Assembly: GCA_902515095.1 (NCBI GenBank)
Contig: CABXTC010000001.1
Span: forward strand, 126,309 to 190,308
DNA from: an uncultured Pelagibacteraceae bacterium
GTDB lineage: Bacteria > Pseudomonadota > Alphaproteobacteria > Pelagibacterales > Pelagibacteraceae
DNA length: 64,000 bases
Direction of reading: 5' to 3'
Shown: one piece after another, positions 53,781 through 63,965 of the stretch
Numbering within the stretch: position 1 is the stretch's first letter
Layout of the letters: every line of letters begins with the position of its first letter
Notes under the pieces: generated by a model
Database searches by the model: none
Seen by the model: only the letters and a program-made list of their open reading frames with translations
What the model was told of the DNA's origin: nothing
Translations under genes and position numbers: made by a program

Positions 53781-56700
53781 TTAATTTAACTCCACATTTA
53801 GTGCTAATGATTTTATTTCTTTTACAAGGACGTTAAAAGATTCTGGAATACCTGACTCAAAGTTTTCCTCACCTTTAACAATTGTCTCGTAAACTTTAAC
53901 TCTTCCAGCAACGTCATCAGATTTTACAGTAAGAATTTCCTGCAAAGTGTACGATGCTCCGTATGCCTCTAGAGCCCAAACTTCCATTTCTCCAAATCTT
54001 TGACCACCTAGTTGAGCTTTGCCGCCCAAAGGTTGTTGAGTTACTAGACTATAAGGTCCAGTTGATCTTGCATGAATTTTATCCTCTACTAGATGGTGTA
54101 ATTTAAGCATATAAATAATTCCAACAGTTACTGGTCTATCGAATTTTTCACCCGTTCTTCCATCCCACAAATAAGTTTGACCTGAGCCAGGTAAATTTGC
54201 TAATTCCAACATCTCAGTTACATCTTTTTCTTTTGCTCCATCGAATACTGGTGTTGAAATAGCTATTCCACTTTGAAGGTTTTCACATAAATCCTCAAAT
54301 TCAGTTTTATTTAACTTATCTACCTTTTGGCTATAAATATCTTCACCATATACAGACTTTAAAAACTTAGAAATTTTTTCAGTCTTTTCAATCTTATTAT
54401 TATTTTCATTAACTAAATTTTTTACTTGTTCACCAAATTCTTTGCATGCCCAACCTAAATGTGTTTCTAAGATTTGACCAACATTCATACGACTTGGAAC
54501 ACCAAGTGGATTTAAAACAATATCAACTGGTCTTCCATCTTCTCTGTAAGGCATATCCTCTACAGGAACAATTTTACTAACTACTCCTTTATTTCCATGT
54601 CTTCCTGACATCTTGTCACCTGGTCGAAGTCTTCTCTTAATTGCTACAAAAACTTTTACCATTTTCATTACACTTGGTAAAAGATCGTCTCCACTCCTTA
54701 TTTTTAAAACTTTATCCTCAAATCTTTCTATAATGTCTTGTTGGGCCTGACTAAATTGATCTTTAAGTTGATTAATTGCTGCATCATTTTTTGTATTTCC
54801 ATCTGATATCTTAAATACATCATTGATTGACAATTTATTAATAGATTCAAAATCAAGTTTTGTTCCAACATCAAGATTCTTAATTTTTTTGGATAATGTA
54901 GAACCTGATAAAATCTGAGAGGCTCTTTGTTTGATGCTTCTTTCTAAAATTTCTTCCTCAACAATTTTGTCTTGCTGAACCTGATCAATTTCTGCTCTTT
55001 CAATTGTTATAGATCTCTCATCTTTTTCTATTCCATGACGATTAAACACCTTTACATCAACTACTGTTCCGCTACTTCCTCTTGACATTCTTAAAGATGT
55101 ATCTGTTACATCAATTGCTTTTTCTCCAAATATTGATCTTAATAATTTTTCTTCTGGTCCTGAGGCTGAGTCCCCTTTCGGAGTTACTTTACCTACTAGA
55201 ATATCTCCAGCATTCACTTCAGCTCCGATATAAACAATACCTGACTCATCTAAATTTTTTAAAGCCTCTTCATTTACGTTAGGTATGTCTCTTGTAATTT
55301 CTTCTTCACCTAATTTTGTGTCTCTAGCCATTATTTCATATTCAACTATGTGAACAGATGTGAAAACATCATCGGTTACACATCTTTCAGAAATTAAAAT
55401 TGAGTCTTCAAAATTGTATCCTTGCCAAGGCATAAATGCTACTGTTACGTTTTTTCCTAAGGCTAGTTCTCCTAATCTTGTAGACGGGCCATCTGCAATA
55501 ATGTCCCCACTTTTTACTTTATCACCAACTCTAACTAAAGGTCTTTGATTTATACATGTATTTTGGTTCGATCTTTTAAACTTTTGTAAATTATAGATAT
55601 CTACAGTAGACTTATTAAAATCTGTTTCCTCTGTTACTTTAACAACTATCCTCTTTCCATCAATTTTATCTACTAACCCATCTCTCTTTGCAACAATTGT
55701 CACTCCAGAGTCAAGAGCTACATCGCTTTCAATACCAGTTCCAACTAATGGAGCTTCTGGTTTAAGTAATGGTACTGCCTGTCTCATCATGTTTGATCCC
55801 ATCAATGCTCTATTCGCATCATCGTTTTCTAAAAATGGAATTAGAGAAGCTGCAACTGATACTAATTGTTTTGGAGATACATCGATGTAATCTATTGTTT
55901 CTGGCTTAGATAATAAAAAATTTAAGTTTTGTCTGCACGATACAAGTTCTTCAACAATCTTATTATTTTTATCTAATTTTGTATTTGCCTGTGCAATTGT
56001 ATATTTAGTTTCTTCCATAGCAGATAAGTACTCAACATTATCTTGAACTATCCCATCTTTTACTCTCTTGTATGGACTTTCAATAAAACCATATTTATTT
56101 ATTTTAGCATAAGTAGAAAGGCTATTGATTAAACCAATGTTTGGTCCCTCTGGAGTTTCGATTGGACAGATTCTTCCATAATGAGTTGGATGAACATCTC
56201 GCACTTCAAAACCCGCCCTTTCTCTTGTAAGGCCACCAGGGCCCAAAGCTGAGACTCTTCTTTTATGTGTAATTTCAGATAAAGGATTAGTCTGATCCAT
56301 AAACTGTGATAATTGTGAACTAGCAAAAAAATCTTTTAGTGAAACTGTTAGAGGCTTTGCGTTAATTAAATCTTGTGGCATAGCAGACTCAATATCAAGC
56401 GTTGTCATTTTTTCTTTAATTGCTCTTTCCATTCTATAAACACCAATTCTAGCTTGATTTTCCACCAATTCTCCAACTGAACGAACTCTTCTATTACCAA
56501 GGTGGTCAATATCATCTACTTCATCTTTACCATCCCTAATATCGAGCATTTTGTGTATAATAGCGATAATATCATCATTTCTTAAAATTGTAATCTTGTC
56601 AGAACATTCTAAATTTAATCTTGAGTTCATTTTTACTCTTCCAACGTCTGAAAGATCATATCTATCAGAGCTAAAGAATAGGTTGTTAAAAATTTGAGTA

Positions 56701-57869
56701 GCAATTTCAATTGTTGGAGGCTCACCCGGTCTTAACATTTTATAAATTTCTGTAATAGCTTCATCTTTAGTATTATTTTTATCATTAAAGATTGTGGTTA
56801 ACATATAACCACCTTTATTAATTGAGTTTGTTACAGAAATTTCTAAAGTATGAATTTTTGCTTCTAAAATTTGATTAATAATAGTCTCATTTAATTCTGT
56901 TCCAATTTTAAAAACTCCATCTTCCTCATCATTTATTTTTACATCAGTATGTAAAAATTTCCCGTACAAAGACTCTTTTGAAACTAAAATATCTTTGAGG
57001 CCATCATTTGAAAGTTTTTTTGCATTAAGATAATTTATTTTATCTCCTAATCTAATTACAACTTTACCATTTTTTGCATCAACTACTTCTTCAGAAAAAT
57101 TTTTTGCTTTATAGTTTTCAGGATTAAACTTTGTTTTCCATTTTTGAGTTTGTGTATCAAAAGAAAACTTTTCATTTTCATAAAATTCATTGACAATATC
57201 AGATTTTGTAAAACCAAGAGCAAGTAATAAAGTTGATGATAAAATCTTCTTTTTTCGATCGATCTTAAAATATAAAAAATCTTTAACATCATACTCAAAA
57301 TCTAACCAAGAACCCCTATTTGGAATAACTCTACAGTTAAACAATAATTTACCGCTTGCATGAGTTTTTCCTTTGTCATGATCAAAAAATACCCCCGGGC
57401 TTCTATGCATTTGATTGACAACAACTCTTTGGACACCATTGGTAATAAATGTTCCACTATTTGTCATCATTGGAACTTCACCCATATAAACTTCTTGTTC
57501 TTTTGCTGACAAAATATCTTTAGTATTATTTTCTTGATTTATTTCATACACAACTAATCTTAAAGTACATTTTAAAGCAGAAGAATAAGTTAGACCTCTA
57601 GCTATACATTCTTCAACATCAAATTTTGGTTTTTCTAATCTGTATGAAACATATTCCAATGTTGCTTTATCATTTAAATCTTCAATGGGAAAAATGCTTT
57701 TAAAAACTCTATCAAAACCTTTAGTTAATTCTAAATTTTCAATTTTAAATTCTGTTAATTCATTATATGAGTTTTTCTGAACTTCTATTAGGTTTGGAAT
57801 TGATAAACTTTCTTTAAGTTTACCAAAGCTTTTTCTAATATTTTTCTTTTCCGTAAAAGATATTTGCAT
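53781..57869 (-). CDS. rpoB: RNA polymerase subunit beta
   Basis: [35 protein letters not shown]. Confidence 0.99.
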   Translation of the reverse strand: MQISFTEKKNIRKSFGKLKESLSIPNLIEVQKNSYNELTEFKIENLELTKGFDRVFKSIFPIEDLNDKATLEYVSYRLEKPKFDVEECIARGLTYSSALKCTLRLVVYEINQENNTKDILSAKEQEVYMGEVPMMTNSGTFITNGVQRVVVNQMHRSPGVFFDHDKGKTHASGKLLFNCRVIPNRGSWLDFEYDVKDFLYFKIDRKKKILSSTLLLALGFTKSDIVNEFYENEKFSFDTQTQKWKTKFNPENYKAKNFSEEVVDAKNGKVVIRLGDKINYLNAKKLSNDGLKDILVSKESLYGKFLHTDVKINDEEDGVFKIGTELNETIINQILEAKIHTLEISVTNSINKGGYMLTTIFNDKNNTKDEAITEIYKMLRPGEPPTIEIATQIFNNLFFSSDRYDLSDVGRVKMNSRLNLECSDKITILRNDDIIAIIHKMLDIRDGKDEVDDIDHLGNRRVRSVGELVENQARIGVYRMERAIKEKMTTLDIESAMPQDLINAKPLTVSLKDFFASSQLSQFMDQTNPLSEITHKRRVSALGPGGLTRERAGFEVRDVHPTHYGRICPIETPEGPNIGLINSLSTYAKINKYGFIESPYKRVKDGIVQDNVEYLSAMEETKYTIAQANTKLDKNNKIVEELVSCRQNLNFLLSKPETIDYIDVSPKQLVSVAASLIPFLENDDANRALMGSNMMRQAVPLLKPEAPLVGTGIESDVALDSGVTIVAKRDGLVDKIDGKRIVVKVTEETDFNKSTVDIYNLQKFKRSNQNTCINQRPLVRVGDKVKSGDIIADGPSTRLGELALGKNVTVAFMPWQGYNFEDSILISERCVTDDVFTSVHIVEYEIMARDTKLGEEEITRDIPNVNEEALKNLDESGIVYIGAEVNAGDILVGKVTPKGDSASGPEEKLLRSIFGEKAIDVTDTSLRMSRGSSGTVVDVKVFNRHGIEKDERSITIERAEIDQVQQDKIVEEEILERSIKQRASQILSGSTLSKKIKNLDVGTKLDFESINKLSINDVFKISDGNTKNDAAINQLKDQFSQAQQDIIERFEDKVLKIRSGDDLLPSVMKMVKVFVAIKRRLRPGDKMSGRHGNKGVVSKIVPVEDMPYREDGRPVDIVLNPLGVPSRMNVGQILETHLGWACKEFGEQVKNLVNENNNKIEKTEKISKFLKSVYGEDIYSQKVDKLNKTEFEDLCENLQSGIAISTPVFDGAKEKDVTEMLELANLPGSGQTYLWDGRTGEKFDRPVTVGIIYMLKLHHLVEDKIHARSTGPYSLVTQQPLGGKAQLGGQRFGEMEVWALEAYGASYTLQEILTVKSDDVAGRVKVYETIVKGEENFESGIPESFNVLVKEIKSLALNVELN

Positions 57870-57880
57870 CTATATTTAAT

Positions 57881-57903
57881 ACTGATTAATAAAATTAACC
57901 AGT
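57881..57903 (-). promoter_or_regulatory. 10-bp hairpin in the rplL-rpoB intergenic (possible attenuator/processing site)
   Basis: minus strand ACTGGTTAAT-TTT-ATTAATCAGT, fully pairing with one G-U. Confidence 0.6.
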
Positions 57904-57925
57904 ACCTAAAAAAATCCTTATTAAT

Positions 57926-58291
57926 TTATTTAAGTTCTACTTTAGCGCCAGCGGCTTCTAACTTAGCTTTAATTTCCTCAGCTTCTTTTTTTGGAACACC
58001 CGCTTTTACTTCCTTTGGTGCACCTTCAACTAAATCTTTTGCTTCTTTAAGACCTAGAGACGTTGCTGCTCTTACTTCTTTTATAACGTTAATTTTCTTA
58101 TCACCTGCAGAAACTAACATAATTGTAAAATCATCTTTTTCTTCTGCTGCGGCTGCTGCACCTGCTGCTGCTGGAGCTGCGGCTGCCATAGGGGTAACTC
58201 CCCATTTTTCTTCAAGTTGTTTAGAGAGATCTGCTGCTTCTGCAACAGTCAAACTAGATAAATCTTCTATAATTTTATTTAGATCAGGCAT
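57926..58291 (-). CDS. rplL: 50S ribosomal protein L7/L12
   Basis: Ala-rich hinge; [22 protein letters not shown]. Confidence 0.98.
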   Translation of the reverse strand: MPDLNKIIEDLSSLTVAEAADLSKQLEEKWGVTPMAAAAPAAAGAAAAAEEKDDFTIMLVSAGDKKINVIKEVRAATSLGLKEAKDLVEGAPKEVKAGVPKKEAEEIKAKLEAAGAKVELK

Positions 58292-58306
58292 AAATTACTC
58301 TTTGGG

Positions 58307-58816
58307 TTATGTTTCAGAATTTTCTGGTGGTAAACTACTCATTTTTTCTGATCGTGCAAGCAAAATACTGACTATTTTTGAAGCAGAGGCATTCAAAATT
58401 CCCACAATATTTGCCCTTGCCTCATCCAAAGTAGGTAAACTAGCTACATTTAACACTCCAGCTTGATCAAGAACCTCATTATCCATGATTCCACCTATCA
58501 ACTTAAGATTCTCGTTATCTTTAGCAAATTTTGATAGAATTCTCGCAGACATAATGGCATCCTCTCCAAAAGCTACTGCTGTTGGTCCGTTAAATAAATT
58601 TGATAAATCTTTACACTTAGTTTTTTCTAATGCTAATTTAGTAATTCTATTTTTAGTAATTTTAAAAATAATACCATGTTCTCTCATTTTAGATCTCAAT
58701 TCATCAAGCTGAACCATAGTCAAACCCTGATAATGAGTAACCATTACAGCTTTACTATTTTCAAATTGTGAAGTCATCTCAGTAATATATTTTTGTTTTT
58801 GTTCTTTGTTCATCAT
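58307..58816 (-). CDS. rplJ: 50S ribosomal protein L10
   Basis: KAVMVTHYQGLTMVQLDELRSKMRE. Confidence 0.97.
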   Translation of the reverse strand: MMNKEQKQKYITEMTSQFENSKAVMVTHYQGLTMVQLDELRSKMREHGIIFKITKNRITKLALEKTKCKDLSNLFNGPTAVAFGEDAIMSARILSKFAKDNENLKLIGGIMDNEVLDQAGVLNVASLPTLDEARANIVGILNASASKIVSILLARSEKMSSLPPENSET

Positions 58817-58821
58817 AACTA

Positions 58822-59511
58822 TTAAATATTTTTCATAAGTTTTAGTTTGTAAGAAACACCCATAGTTGAAGTTATGAATGCAGATTTTATCAGATCACCC
58901 TTTAAGGTGTTGTTAGCTTTCTCTTTATCTAAAGTTTCTAATATAGCATTATAATTCTTGATTAATTGATCATCGCTAAAAGATTTTTTTCCTATACTAA
59001 CGCCTATATTTCCATCTTTATCATTTCTTATTTCAGCTTGACCTGACTTTGCTTCTGAAACAGCTTTTTTAATATCATTAGTGACAGATCCCAATTTAGG
59101 ATTAGGCATTAACCCTTTTGGACCCAAGATTTTTCCAAGTTTAGAAAGTTTAATCATCATTGAAGAAGTGCAAATTAATTTTTCAAAATTTATCTCACCA
59201 CCTTTAATTTTCTCAACAAAATCATCACCCCCAACAATATCTGCTCCCGCCTCTTTAGCTTCTGATGTTTTGGCTTCCTCACAAACAACAGCAACTTTAA
59301 TTTTTTTACCTGTACCACCAGGAAGATTAACAACAGTTCTAATATTAATATCACTTTTTTTTTGTTTATTATTTATTTGAAAGCTTAAATCCACTGACTC
59401 ATCAAACTTAGTTGTACAATTTTTTTTAATATTCGGTAAGACTTTCTCTATAGTCTCTGCATTTAAATCAAGCGTCTTTTCTGGTAATTTTTTATATCTT
59501 TTTGATGACAT
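58822..59511 (-). CDS. rplA: 50S ribosomal protein L1
   Basis: LGKILGPKGLMPNPKLGSVTNDI. Confidence 0.98.
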   Translation of the reverse strand: MSSKRYKKLPEKTLDLNAETIEKVLPNIKKNCTTKFDESVDLSFQINNKQKKSDINIRTVVNLPGGTGKKIKVAVVCEEAKTSEAKEAGADIVGGDDFVEKIKGGEINFEKLICTSSMMIKLSKLGKILGPKGLMPNPKLGSVTNDIKKAVSEAKSGQAEIRNDKDGNIGVSIGKKSFSDDQLIKNYNAILETLDKEKANNTLKGDLIKSAFITSTMGVSYKLKLMKNI

Positions 59512-59942
59512 TATTCCTTTACCTCGATCCCCATTGATCTTGCTGAGCCAGCAATTATTTTCACTGCTTCCTCTAAATCAAAAGCATTTAGGTCATTCAT
59601 TTTTTGTTTAGCAATTTCTTCTGCTTGTTTTTTTGTTATTGATGCAACAATGTTTCTACCAGGCTCCTTAGATCCACTTTTTAATTTTGCAGCCTCTCTT
59701 ATAAAAAAAGATGCTGGGGGTGATTTTATTTTAAAGTCAAATTTTTTATCTTTATAAACGGTTATCTCAACAGGAACAGGTTTTCCTGCCATAGATTTAG
59801 TTTTGTCATTAAAGGCTTTGCAAAACTCCATAATATTTACACCCCGTTGACCTAATGCAGGACCAACTGGTGGAGCTGGATTTGCCTGACCACCCTTAAT
59901 TTGTAATTTTATAAATCCACTAATTTCTTTTTTTGCAGCCAT
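59511..59942 (-). CDS. rplK: 50S ribosomal protein L11
   Basis: [34 protein letters not shown]. Confidence 0.98.
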   Translation of the reverse strand: MAAKKEISGFIKLQIKGGQANPAPPVGPALGQRGVNIMEFCKAFNDKTKSMAGKPVPVEITVYKDKKFDFKIKSPPASFFIREAAKLKSGSKEPGRNIVASITKKQAEEIAKQKMNDLNAFDLEEAVKIIAGSARSMGIEVKE

Positions 59943-60472
59943 TAACTTATTTTCTCCACTTGATTATATTCTAATTCAACTGGTGTTGGTCTACCAAATA
60001 TTGAAACTGAAACTTTAAGTCTTGATTTTTCTTCATCAATACCTTCAACCATTCCACTAAATGAAGCAAATGGCCCATCTACAACTTGGACTTTTTCACC
60101 AACGTTGTATTCTATACCAGATTTTGGCTGGGCTACACCATCTTTTATTTGTCCTAAAATCTTTTCAATTTCTTTGTCGGAGACAGGTACTGGAATGCCT
60201 TTTGTTCCCAAAAAACCACTTACTCTCTTTATATTCTTAATCATATGATAGATACTATTATCCATTTCACTTTTTATAAGCACATATCCAGGAAAATATT
60301 TTTTTTTTCTTTGAACTCTTTTTCCTCTTTTTACTTCAGTAATATCGTGTGTTGGAACAATAATTTCATCAAATTTTTCTGAAATTTTTGCCTTTTCTGC
60401 CTCTTCTTTAATTAAACCAGCAACTTTATTTTCAAAACTTGAATGTGATTGAACTATGTACCAATTTTTCAT
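59942..60472 (-). CDS. nusG: transcription termination/antitermination protein NusG
   Basis: [32 protein letters not shown] domain. Confidence 0.97.
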   Translation of the reverse strand: MKNWYIVQSHSSFENKVAGLIKEEAEKAKISEKFDEIIVPTHDITEVKRGKRVQRKKKYFPGYVLIKSEMDNSIYHMIKNIKRVSGFLGTKGIPVPVSDKEIEKILGQIKDGVAQPKSGIEYNVGEKVQVVDGPFASFSGMVEGIDEEKSRLKVSVSIFGRPTPVELEYNQVEKIS

Positions 60473-60663
60473 TATATACTTACCTTGAGCAATATTTCTA
60501 AGAAAAATTTTAAAATCTGATCAAGAAGTAAGAAGAATATTGACATAACTACTGCCATGGCAAAAACCATTAAGGCACCTTGCAATGTCTCTTTTCCTGT
60601 AGGCCAAGAAACTTTGAAAGCCTCCTGTTTAACCTCTTGAATAAATTTGATCGGGTTTTTCAT
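60472..60663 (-). CDS. secE: preprotein translocase subunit SecE
   Basis: FIQEVKQEAFKVSWPTGKETLQGALMVFAMAVVMSIFFLLLD. Confidence 0.95.
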   Translation of the reverse strand: MKNPIKFIQEVKQEAFKVSWPTGKETLQGALMVFAMAVVMSIFFLLLDQILKFFLEILLKVSI

Positions 60664-60680
60664 AATTCAGTTTAGTTAAT

Positions 60681-60756
60681 TGGCAGGAGCGGAGGGACTC
60701 GAACCCTCAGCCTCCGGTTTTGGAGACCGGCGCTCTACCAATTGAGCTACACTCCT
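60681..60756 (-). tRNA. tRNA-Trp(CCA)
   Basis: reverse strand AGGAGTGTAGCTCAATTGGTAGAGCGCCGGTCTCCAAAACCGGAGGCTGAGGGTTCGAGTCCCTCCGCTCCTGCCA. Confidence 0.96.
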
Positions 60757-60757
60757 A

Positions 60758-60775
60758 TATAGAGCTTACTCTATA
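60758..60775 (-). promoter_or_regulatory. 7-bp perfect hairpin TATAGAG-TAAG-CTCTATA across tuf stop codon
   Basis: Stem spans the tuf stop and ends 2 nt before the tRNA-Trp 5' end. Confidence 0.6.
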
Positions 60776-61956
60776 ATTTTAGTTACTACTCCAGCTCCAA
60801 CAGTTCTACCACCTTCACGAATGGCAAAATTTAATTTTTCTGACATCGCAATTGGAGTAATCAATTTAACTGTAAATTTAGCATCATCACCCGGCATAAC
60901 CATTTCTGTTCCTGATGGTAATTCTACTTCTCCAGTTACGTCTGTTGTTCTAAAATAAAACTGTGGTCTATACTTGGTAAAGAAAGGCGTATGTCGACCA
61001 CCTTCTTCTTTTTTAAGTACATATGCTTGAGCTTCAAATTTAGTATGTGGTGTAACAGATCCTGGCTTACAAAGAACCTGACCTCTTTCAATGTCAGTTC
61101 TTTCAACTCCTCTTAAAAGAACACCAACGTTATCACCCGCTTCACCAGAGTCTAAAAGTTTTCTAAACATTTCAACTCCAGTACAAACTGATTTTTTAGT
61201 TTCTCTAATTCCGACTATTTCAATTTCATCTCCAGTTTTAAGAACACCTGACTCTACTCTTCCAGTTGCAACTGTACCTCTTCCCGAGATTGAAAAAACA
61301 TCCTCAACAGGCATTAAAAAATCTTTATCTTTTGGTCTGTCTGGTTGTGGAATAAATTCATCAACATTCTTCATTAATTCTAGAATTGAATTTTTTCCGA
61401 TTTCATCATCTCTTCCTTCAACAGCAGCCAATGCAGAACCTTTAGCAATTGGAGTTTTGTCTCCTGGGAATTTATAAGAAGTTAAAAGTTCTTTAATTTC
61501 TTCTTCAACTAAATCGATCATTTCTTTATCATCAACTTGGTCTACTTTATTAAGATAAACACAAATTGCAGGAACACCAACTTGTCTCGCTAAAAGAATA
61601 TGCTCTCTTGTTTGTGGCATAGGCCCATCGGCAGCATTAACTACTAATATTGCTCCATCCATTTGAGCAGCACCAGTAATCATATTTTTTACATAGTCAG
61701 CGTGACCTGGACAGTCTACGTGCGCATAGTGTCTTTTTTCTGTTTCATATTCAACATGCGCTGTTGAAATTGTAATTCCTCTTTCTTTTTCCTCTGGAGC
61801 TTTATCAATTTGATCATACGCAACAGCTTTAGCACCACCAGTTTCAGATAAAACTTTAGTGATAGCTGCAGTTAATGTTGTTTTACCATGATCGACATGG
61901 CCTATTGTACCAATGTTACAATGTGGTTTATTTCTTACAAATTTTTCTTTTGACAT
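60766..61956 (-). CDS. tuf: elongation factor Tu
   Basis: [48 protein letters not shown]. Confidence 0.99.
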   Translation of the reverse strand: MSKEKFVRNKPHCNIGTIGHVDHGKTTLTAAITKVLSETGGAKAVAYDQIDKAPEEKERGITISTAHVEYETEKRHYAHVDCPGHADYVKNMITGAAQMDGAILVVNAADGPMPQTREHILLARQVGVPAICVYLNKVDQVDDKEMIDLVEEEIKELLTSYKFPGDKTPIAKGSALAAVEGRDDEIGKNSILELMKNVDEFIPQPDRPKDKDFLMPVEDVFSISGRGTVATGRVESGVLKTGDEIEIVGIRETKKSVCTGVEMFRKLLDSGEAGDNVGVLLRGVERTDIERGQVLCKPGSVTPHTKFEAQAYVLKKEEGGRHTPFFTKYRPQFYFRTTDVTGEVELPSGTEMVMPGDDAKFTVKLITPIAMSEKLNFAIREGGRTVGAGVVTKIIE

Positions 61957-62001
61957 TACTTATATTCCTCACTTTTTATTTTTTTAATAATTTTATATTC
62001 T

Positions 62002-62075
62002 TGGAGCGGGTAAAGGGAATCGAACCCTTACATCCAGCTTGGAAGGCTAGCGTTCTACCATTGAACTACACCCGC
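62002..62075 (-). tRNA. tRNA-Gly(TCC)
   Basis: reverse strand GCGGGTGTAGTTCAATGGTAGAACGCTAGCCTTCCAAGCTGG...GGGTTCGATTCCCTTTACCCGCTCCA. Confidence 0.95.
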
Positions 62076-62121
62076 ACAACCCCAAGAGTATCACTCCAGT
62101 ATTATTCAAAGTATTATTGAT

Positions 62122-62207
62122 TGGTGGAGGGGGAAAGATTCGAACTTTCGAAGACCGAAGTCAACGGGTTTACAGCCCGCCCCATTTGACCGCTCTGGAA
62201 CCCCTCC
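62122..62207 (-). tRNA. tRNA-Tyr(GTA)
   Basis: reverse strand GGAGGGGTTCCAGAGCGGTCAAATGGGGCGGGCTGTAAACCCGTTG...CCCCCTCCACCA; long variable arm. Confidence 0.95.
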
Positions 62208-62255
62208 CTTAGGGGAAGTGTCCCCTTGTTCAATAAAGCTTCAAACAACATGCGT

Positions 62256-62283
62256 TTTATATATTTTATTTATCCAATTGCAA
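62256..62283 (-). promoter_or_regulatory. predicted sigma70 promoter of tRNA-Tyr/tRNA-Gly/tuf operon (TTGCAA-16-TATAAA)
   Basis: -35 at 62278-62283, -10 at 62256-62261 on minus strand. Confidence 0.5.
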
Positions 62284-62337
62284 CACGTGATTTATTGGGA
62301 AAATATTCAAAAAAACGTGTAAATATATGAATATTTT

Positions 62338-63084
62338 ATGAATAAATCGTCTTTTTTCATCGTTGGTCAACATGCTGTGCTAGAAGCCATAAAAAATCCA
62401 AAGAGAAAAGTTTTGAGAGTTTTTTTAACAGAGGAAAGTAAAAAAAACATTCATAGAAATAGCCCTAATAGAAACCTACTAAGCGAAATAAAAGTTTATT
62501 TTAAAACAAAAAAAGAATTGGATAAATACACAACCAAGGAAAATTTATTACATCAGGGTTACGTAGCTGAAATTGAACATCTTGAAAAACCAATACTTAA
62601 AGACTTTATAAAAGAAAAAAATAATATTACATTTGTTTGTTTAGACGGAGTTACAGACCCCAGAAATATTGGTGCAATAATAAGAAGCGCTGTTTCTTTT
62701 AATATTGACGGGCTTATTGTTAAAGATCGACATTTCCCTGATGAAAGTAAGCTAATGTATAAAGCTGCAAGTGGATCAATTGAATATTTAAATATTTTTG
62801 AGGTATCAAATATAAATTCAACTTTAAAAAATCTAAAAGATAAAAACTTTTGGGTGTATGGTTTTGACAGTAAAGGAAATAAAGATTTTACAGAAATAGA
62901 GTGGAAAGGAAATAACATTCTTTTATTTGGATCTGAGGGCTCAGGATTGCATCTTCATACATCAAAATATGCAGATTTTTTAGTCAGAATTGGCATTAAT
63001 ACTAAAATTGAAAGCTTAAATATATCTAATAGCGCGGCTATTACCTTTCATCATTTAAGTTATATTAAAAAAAGAGTTGATTAA
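62338..63084 (+). CDS. rlmB: 23S rRNA (guanosine-2'-O-)-methyltransferase RlmB (SpoU family)
   Basis: GQHAVLEAIKNPKRKV; LDGVTDPRNIGAIIRSA; LFGSEGSGL. Confidence 0.9.
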   Translation: MNKSSFFIVGQHAVLEAIKNPKRKVLRVFLTEESKKNIHRNSPNRNLLSEIKVYFKTKKELDKYTTKENLLHQGYVAEIEHLEKPILKDFIKEKNNITFVCLDGVTDPRNIGAIIRSAVSFNIDGLIVKDRHFPDESKLMYKAASGSIEYLNIFEVSNINSTLKNLKDKNFWVYGFDSKGNKDFTEIEWKGNNILLFGSEGSGLHLHTSKYADFLVRIGINTKIESLNISNSAAITFHHLSYIKKRVD

Positions 63085-63113
63085 TTAATAAATACTTAAT
63101 AATTATTGCGCAA

Positions 63114-63189
63114 GCCCTTGTAGCTCAGCTGGTAGAGCAATTGATTTGTAATCAATAGGTCCGCGGTTCGAATCCGTGCGGGGGCACCA
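63114..63189 (+). tRNA. tRNA-Thr(TGT)
   Basis: GCCCTTGTAGCTCAGCTGGTAGAGCAATTGATTTGTAATCAATAGGTCCGCGGTTCGAATCCGTGCGGGGGCACCA. Confidence 0.95.
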
Positions 63190-63960
63190 CTAAGAAGTTT
63201 CCTTTCTCAATTGTTCAATCTTAATTTTGTTTTGAAGACTTCTATTTTTATCATACATAAGATTAAATTTAATATTGTGATTGGTTTTCACGATAATGTC
63301 TTTTGCATTTCTTACTTCAATATTATCTGCTACCGCACTTATTGGTCTTTTTTTAGAATTTAAGTTTCTAATAATTATTTTTGATTTATGACTTACTATT
63401 TTTCCTTTCCATCTTCTAGGTCGGAATGGACTTATTGGAGAAATAGATAGTTTTTTTGAATTTAAACTTAATATTGGTCCATGTACTGATAAATTATAAG
63501 CTGTACTTCCTGCAGGCGTTGACACTAGAACACCATCAGAAACTAATCTTTTTATGACTTGTTTTGAACCATGATAAATTGATAATGATGCTGCTTGCCT
63601 ACTTTGTCTTAATATTGAAACTTCATTGATTGCTAGATGTTTTCTGATTTGATTTTTATTATTCTTAACGGTCATTTCTAATGGAGAAATAGAAATCACA
63701 TTAGATTTGTATAAATTTTTTATGATTGTTTTTGATGAGAATTTATTCATTAGAAAACCGTAATTTCCAGAATTTATCCCATAAAAGAATTTTTTAGATT
63801 TTTTATTTTTCTTAAGTGTTTGAAGCATAAACCCATCACCACCTATGACAATTATGATGTTAAATTTTGGGGGTTCTACTTTATTTAATTCTTTAATAAG
63901 TAAATTTTTAATTTTCTGTGACTTAAGATTTTTATCAGAAATAATTTGCATTTTTTTCAT
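63190..63960 (-). CDS. nadK: NAD kinase
   Basis: IIVIGGDGFMLQTLKK; GINSGNYGFLMN; DGVLVSTPAGSTAYNLSVHGPIL. Confidence 0.94.
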   Translation of the reverse strand: MKKMQIISDKNLKSQKIKNLLIKELNKVEPPKFNIIIVIGGDGFMLQTLKKNKKSKKFFYGINSGNYGFLMNKFSSKTIIKNLYKSNVISISPLEMTVKNNKNQIRKHLAINEVSILRQSRQAASLSIYHGSKQVIKRLVSDGVLVSTPAGSTAYNLSVHGPILSLNSKKLSISPISPFRPRRWKGKIVSHKSKIIIRNLNSKKRPISAVADNIEVRNAKDIIVKTNHNIKFNLMYDKNRSLQNKIKIEQLRKETS

Positions 63961-63965
63961 TTTAT

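Noticed and set aside
58141-58200. GCT/GCTG-rich repeat tract
   Set aside because: Encodes the normal Ala-rich hinge of L7/L12; not a microsatellite of interest.
57864-58466. 200-aa plus-strand ORF opposite rplL/rplJ
   Set aside because: Antisense to two certain ribosomal protein genes; Ala/Ser-rich composition mirrors the rplL Ala-rich hinge.
58817-58821. L10-type leader RNA before rplJ
   Set aside because: rplA and rplJ are 5 nt apart, so no classical L10 leader can be present there.
61091-61477. 128-aa plus-strand ORF opposite tuf
   Set aside because: Antisense to EF-Tu, a highly constrained gene; spurious.
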